Source: Lachnospiraceae bacterium
GTDB lineage: Bacteria; Bacillota; Clostridia; Lachnospirales; Lachnospiraceae
Assembly: GCA_949383255.1 (NCBI GenBank)
Contig: CASJPF010000011.1
Span: 31,195-95,194, forward strand
Direction: 5' to 3'
Length of the DNA: 64,000 nt
Both the position numbers and the translations under genes were made by a program. The notes below the pieces were generated by a model that saw only the letters and a list, made by a program, of their open reading frames with translations, was not told where the DNA came from and did not search any database. Position 1 is the stretch's first letter. Each line of letters starts with the position of its first letter. Positions 61,188 through 64,000 of this stretch are shown here, one piece after another.

Positions 61188-61241
61188 GTTTTTTAGAAGA
61201 AAGATAGAATGAATGGAGGGGGTTCGCCGTAATCGGCATTG

Positions 61242-61380
61242 TGGAAATGTCGTATAACTGGCTATCTCATGGAGTTGTGGGTAACTCTGTTTGCAGGACG
61301 TGGGAAAGCTGCTCTTTAGCTTTTCCATGTGCTGTGAACAGAGTTATCCATGACGTAATAGCCAGTTATGCACATTTCCA
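61242..61380. repeat. 139-bp imperfect palindrome at the broken element end
   Basis: Left arm TGGAAATGT...ATAACTGGCTAT...CATGGA...TAACTCTGTT...AAAGCT mirrors right arm AGCTTTT...AACAGAGTTA...TCCATG...ATAGCCAGTTAT...ACATTTCCA around a centre near 61314. Arms of about 65 bases are largely complementary, with a few inserted bases on the left. No coding capacity. It occupies most of the 307-base gap between the 60737 gene and the LysR gene. Confidence 0.75.
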
Positions 61381-61412
61381 TGATGCTGGTTTTGCGGTAT
61401 TGGTATTGATTT

Positions 61413-62309
61413 TTATATATTGTCCGTTCCAAGATATTTTTTGAGTAAATCCAGTGCAAGTTCCATTTGTGGGCTTATCCATTTATTTTTGTGATAAATA
61501 TAAAAAGAGTTATATTCTTTTTCATCAAGTTCCGTTCTAATTGGCATAAGAGAACCATTTTTCAATTCTTCTCCAATAGAATAAGTGGGAACAACTGCAA
61601 TTCCTAAATTATTCATAACACACCTTTTTACAGCTTCTATACTCTGCACTTTCATGGGCGGATTAAGAAGAATATCCTTTTCGGAAAGGTATTTATCCAT
61701 GTCCAACTGGTAATAGCCGTCCGGCTCATTACAGATTAGGCTAATCGGTTTACGTTGGTGTGGTGTGATAAAATCGAGCAGATTATTATTGGCAAAAGGA
61801 GAAGCAACGAGAACTGCCTTATATTTGCCGAGTTTTTTATGTACTACGCTATCGGGATAACTGTCTTTTTCACAATTTATGCCTATGTCGGCAGTACCGT
61901 CCGCAATAGACGGATTGATTTCCCCTGATTGTATGGAATTGACTACAAGCTGCACGTTGGGAGCTTCATGCGTAAATGCCTGCATAAATGGCTGCATATT
62001 GTATATCAAAATAGAATCTGGAATTGCCAACTTTAATGAGCCGGATATTTCAGACAGGCTTTTGCCGTAATTGCCGATTTGCTCTGCACCTTGTAAAATC
62101 ATATCAATATAAGGCATAATATCTTTTCCAGCTTGTGTAAGTTCCATGCGTCTACCTATTTTCTCAAATAATTTCAAAGATAATTCTTCTTCAAGCTGTT
62201 TTATTTGAAATGTGACCGTAGACTGCGTATAGCCTAACTTATCCGCCGCTTTTTGAAAACTTCCCACTTCAAGGATTGTTTTGAATGTAACCAAACTTTT
62301 TGTATTCAC
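61413..62309 (-). CDS. LysR-family transcriptional regulator
   Basis: A 298-residue LysR regulator. The N-terminal winged HTH (about 1-60) reads SFQKAADKLGYTQSTVTFQI and KQLEEELSLKLFEKIGRRME, followed by the periplasmic-binding-like effector domain (SLKLAIPDSILIYNMQPF, GTADIGINCEKDSY). GTG start at 62309 with AAGGAG upstream. It is divergent from the acyl-CoA dehydrogenase gene and probably controls it from the shared 132-base region, where the dyad TCGAATTAAGAAATCGA (62339-62355) is a candidate site. It could also regulate genes elsewhere. Confidence 0.92.
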   Translation of the reverse strand: MNTKSLVTFKTILEVGSFQKAADKLGYTQSTVTFQIKQLEEELSLKLFEKIGRRMELTQAGKDIMPYIDMILQGAEQIGNYGKSLSEISGSLKLAIPDSILIYNMQPFMQAFTHEAPNVQLVVNSIQSGEINPSIADGTADIGINCEKDSYPDSVVHKKLGKYKAVLVASPFANNNLLDFITPHQRKPISLICNEPDGYYQLDMDKYLSEKDILLNPPMKVQSIEAVKRCVMNNLGIAVVPTYSIGEELKNGSLMPIRTELDEKEYNSFYIYHKNKWISPQMELALDLLKKYLGTDNI

Positions 62310-62441
62310 CTTTTATCACTCCTTAATACATTCAATTTATCGAATTAAGAAATCGAAATTATTAAATTTTTTAATCTTATTTCTTGTGTTATTATAAAAC
62401 AGCAGGCAGGAAATATCAATCAGTTTTCAAGGAGGTTATAT

Positions 62442-63584
62442 ATGAATTTCAAGTTTAACGAGGACGAGCAAAAAGTTATAGACCTTATTCACGAATTTGG
62501 TGTAAATGAGGTTGCGCCATTGGCGGCAGAGATTGATGAGCAGGAACGGTTTCCAGAAGAAAGTAGAAAACGGTTAGCTGAATTAGGTATGATGGGAATT
62601 TGCTATCCGAAAGAATACGGTGGCGGCGGACATTCCTATCTTGCTTATATTGCAGTGATTGAGGAATTAGCAAAACACTGCTCCACGACATCTGTTATGT
62701 TGTCTGACCATCATTCTTTAGGTTCTTTTCCGATTTCAGAGTTTGGTACAGAAGAACAAAAGAAAAGATACCTTGTACCACTTCTGAAGGGAGAAAAATT
62801 AGGCGCATTTGCAGTAACAGAACCGTCTGCAGGAAGTGATTTGGGTAACCAACAAACAACAGCAATTGACAAGGGCGATTATTGGTTATTGAATGGCTCA
62901 AAAATATTTATCACAAACGGTTTTTATGCTGATACTTATTTTGTAACGGCTATGACAGATAAGAGCCAGCGTAGTAGAGGTATTTCTGGCTTTATCGTAG
63001 AAAAAGGTACTCCCGGATTTACTTTTGGAACAAAGGAAAAGAAAATGGGTATCCGTGGTTCTGCCACATATGAATTGGTTTTTCAGGACTGTAAAATTCC
63101 AAAAGAAAATTTATTAGGGGAATTGGGAAAAGGATTCAAAATGGCTCTTATAACTTTGGATGGTGGACGTATCGGTGTAGCAGCACAGGCATTGGGGATA
63201 GCACAGGGAGCGATTGACCATTGCAAAAAATATGTTACAGAACATATGCAGGGAGAACAAAGAATTTCACAATATCAGTTTACGCAGTTTGAACTTGCTG
63301 ATATGCAGGCGAGGGTTGATGCAGCACGATTGTTAGTATATCGAGCCGCACAAGCAAAACAGGATCACGAGCCATTTTCACATCTTGCGGCTATGGGTAA
63401 ATTATACGCAGCAGAAGCTGCTACAAATGTGACACGCCGTTGCGCTCAACTTGCAGGCTATGATGGATATTCAAGAGATTTTCCGTTTGAGCGTTTAATG
63501 CGTGATGCTAAGATAACAGAGATTTATGAGGGTACGAGTGAAGTACAGAGAATGGTCATATCTTCATGGATGGGTATTAAATAA
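62442..63584 (+). CDS. Acyl-CoA dehydrogenase (short-chain/butyryl-CoA type)
   Basis: A 380-residue FAD-dependent acyl-CoA dehydrogenase. Family segments: GGGGHSYLAYIAVIEELAK, AFAVTEPSAGSDLGNQQTTA, GSKIFITNGFYADTYFV, MGIRGSATYELVFQDCKIP, and a C-terminal block with the catalytic-base region RDAKITEIYEGTSEVQRMVI (Glu in YEG). Length and motifs fit butyryl-CoA dehydrogenase-like enzymes, but no etfAB, crotonase or thiolase gene is adjacent, so the substrate is open. AAGGAGG precedes the ATG. Single-gene unit with its own terminator. Confidence 0.92.
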   Translation: MNFKFNEDEQKVIDLIHEFGVNEVAPLAAEIDEQERFPEESRKRLAELGMMGICYPKEYGGGGHSYLAYIAVIEELAKHCSTTSVMLSDHHSLGSFPISEFGTEEQKKRYLVPLLKGEKLGAFAVTEPSAGSDLGNQQTTAIDKGDYWLLNGSKIFITNGFYADTYFVTAMTDKSQRSRGISGFIVEKGTPGFTFGTKEKKMGIRGSATYELVFQDCKIPKENLLGELGKGFKMALITLDGGRIGVAAQALGIAQGAIDHCKKYVTEHMQGEQRISQYQFTQFELADMQARVDAARLLVYRAAQAKQDHEPFSHLAAMGKLYAAEAATNVTRRCAQLAGYDGYSRDFPFERLMRDAKITEIYEGTSEVQRMVISSWMGIK

Positions 63585-63695
63585 GTTTATGACACATGAT
63601 GATAAGTAGTGGTAATGAAAACAAAGAGGAATGAGTTGGTCTATGATAATATAACAACATTTATTGTGACAACTTTGTACACTTTTGTAGATAAG

Positions 63696-63726
63696 GAACG
63701 GTAGCCAAAGTTGCTACCGTTTTCCT
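63696..63726 (+). terminator. Terminator of the acyl-CoA dehydrogenase gene
   Basis: GGAACGGTAGC (63696-63706) pairs with GCTACCG and TTTTCC (63714-63726). It lies about 110 bases after the stop. Confidence 0.7.
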
Positions 63727-64000
63727 ATTACACCTAAAGTTTATTTGCAGTTTTGGAATACATTAAATTTTGAAACTGCTTATCAGCTACATTCAGAATA
63801 GGGAAAGACACATAATAAAATGGAATTGAAAATACACAGGTATCGAATTAGGGAGATAATCAAATTTAATACCGTATTGCGCACATCAAGGTGTACTGCA
63901 AGGAAGAAAGAAACTTCATTGCGGTACACCTTTTTTAATGGTGCAAAATTTGTCTGATTTTGGGTTCTGTTGCGGTTTTGCTTTTGCAGATTTGTGGGAG
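63727..64000. other. Non-coding tail of the window with a second terminator
   Basis: No supported gene. A second hairpin, AAGGTGTACTGCAA (63888-63901) with TTGCGGTACACCTT and a T-run (63919-63936), suggests a transcript ends here or an attenuator precedes a gene beyond the window. Nothing else recognised. Confidence 0.5.

Noticed and set aside
62310..62441. Possible right attachment site of the element near the LysR/dehydrogenase pair
   Set aside because: No copy of the GTACATCA cluster or of the hemZ-proximal sequence was found there or after 63584, so no boundary can be drawn.

Overview
The window looks like a chromosomal segment from a low-GC, endospore-forming Clostridia bacterium, most likely Lachnospiraceae. 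The evidence is the conserved gls24-nusB-xseAB-ispA-dxs-tlyA-nadK-argR-recN run, a spoIVA gene next to der-plsY-gpsA, the apt-relA-MBL-hemZ run, a tyrosyl T-box and the long PRPP synthetase. All identifications come from reading motifs and gene order; no database search was run.

Layout. 1-10.2 kb: a tail of an unknown gene, then a housekeeping operon for a Gls24 envelope protein, transcription antitermination, DNA repair, isoprenoid precursors, rRNA methylation, NAD kinase, arginine regulation and recombination, followed by a small soluble chemoreceptor-like protein. The spoIVB-spo0A pair that commonly follows recN in Clostridia is not here. 10.4-21 kb: a secreted protein, an RND efflux pump with its lipoprotein adaptor, asparagine synthetase A, and a copper operon (CsoR repressor, CopA ATPase with a CopZ-like domain fused to its C terminus). 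21-25.5 kb: a small lipoprotein resembling the prodomain of its neighbour, and a large surface subtilase with Ig-like repeats. 25.5-39 kb: T-box and tyrS, a lipoprotein, prs, then DUF512-der-plsY-gpsA, a four-gene module (sulfatase-modifying-factor-like protein, MoxR ATPase, VWA protein, zinc-ribbon protein) lying between gpsA and spoIVA, then spoIVA. 39-52.2 kb: purine nucleoside phosphorylase, cytidine deaminase, a membrane-anchored MutS-like ATPase, a heterodimeric ABC exporter, a lipoprotein, apt, relA/spoT, an MBL hydrolase and hemZ.

52.2-61.4 kb: a visibly more GC-rich block that is the left part of a Tn1549/CD1115-type integrative conjugative element (ParA, ParB, RepA-like initiator with internal iterons, PcfB, VirD4 coupling protein, Maff2). 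It breaks off in a 33-codon remnant of the next (TrbL/VirB6-like) gene, and no relaxase, VirB4 or integrase follows. 61.4-63.6 kb: a divergent LysR regulator and acyl-CoA dehydrogenase pair whose relation to the element is unclear; the last 416 bases hold two terminators and no gene.

The intergenic spaces carry several repeat families that the genes do not explain. A 140-165 bp family lies upstream of three operons (about 0.2, 11.4 and 17.4 kb). A two-stem structured element follows three terminators (10.3, 16.2 and 20.8 kb). There are two MITE-like palindromes (18.0 and 39.0 kb), a 139-bp palindrome at the broken end of the mobile element, and three copies of a 23-bp palindrome inside it.
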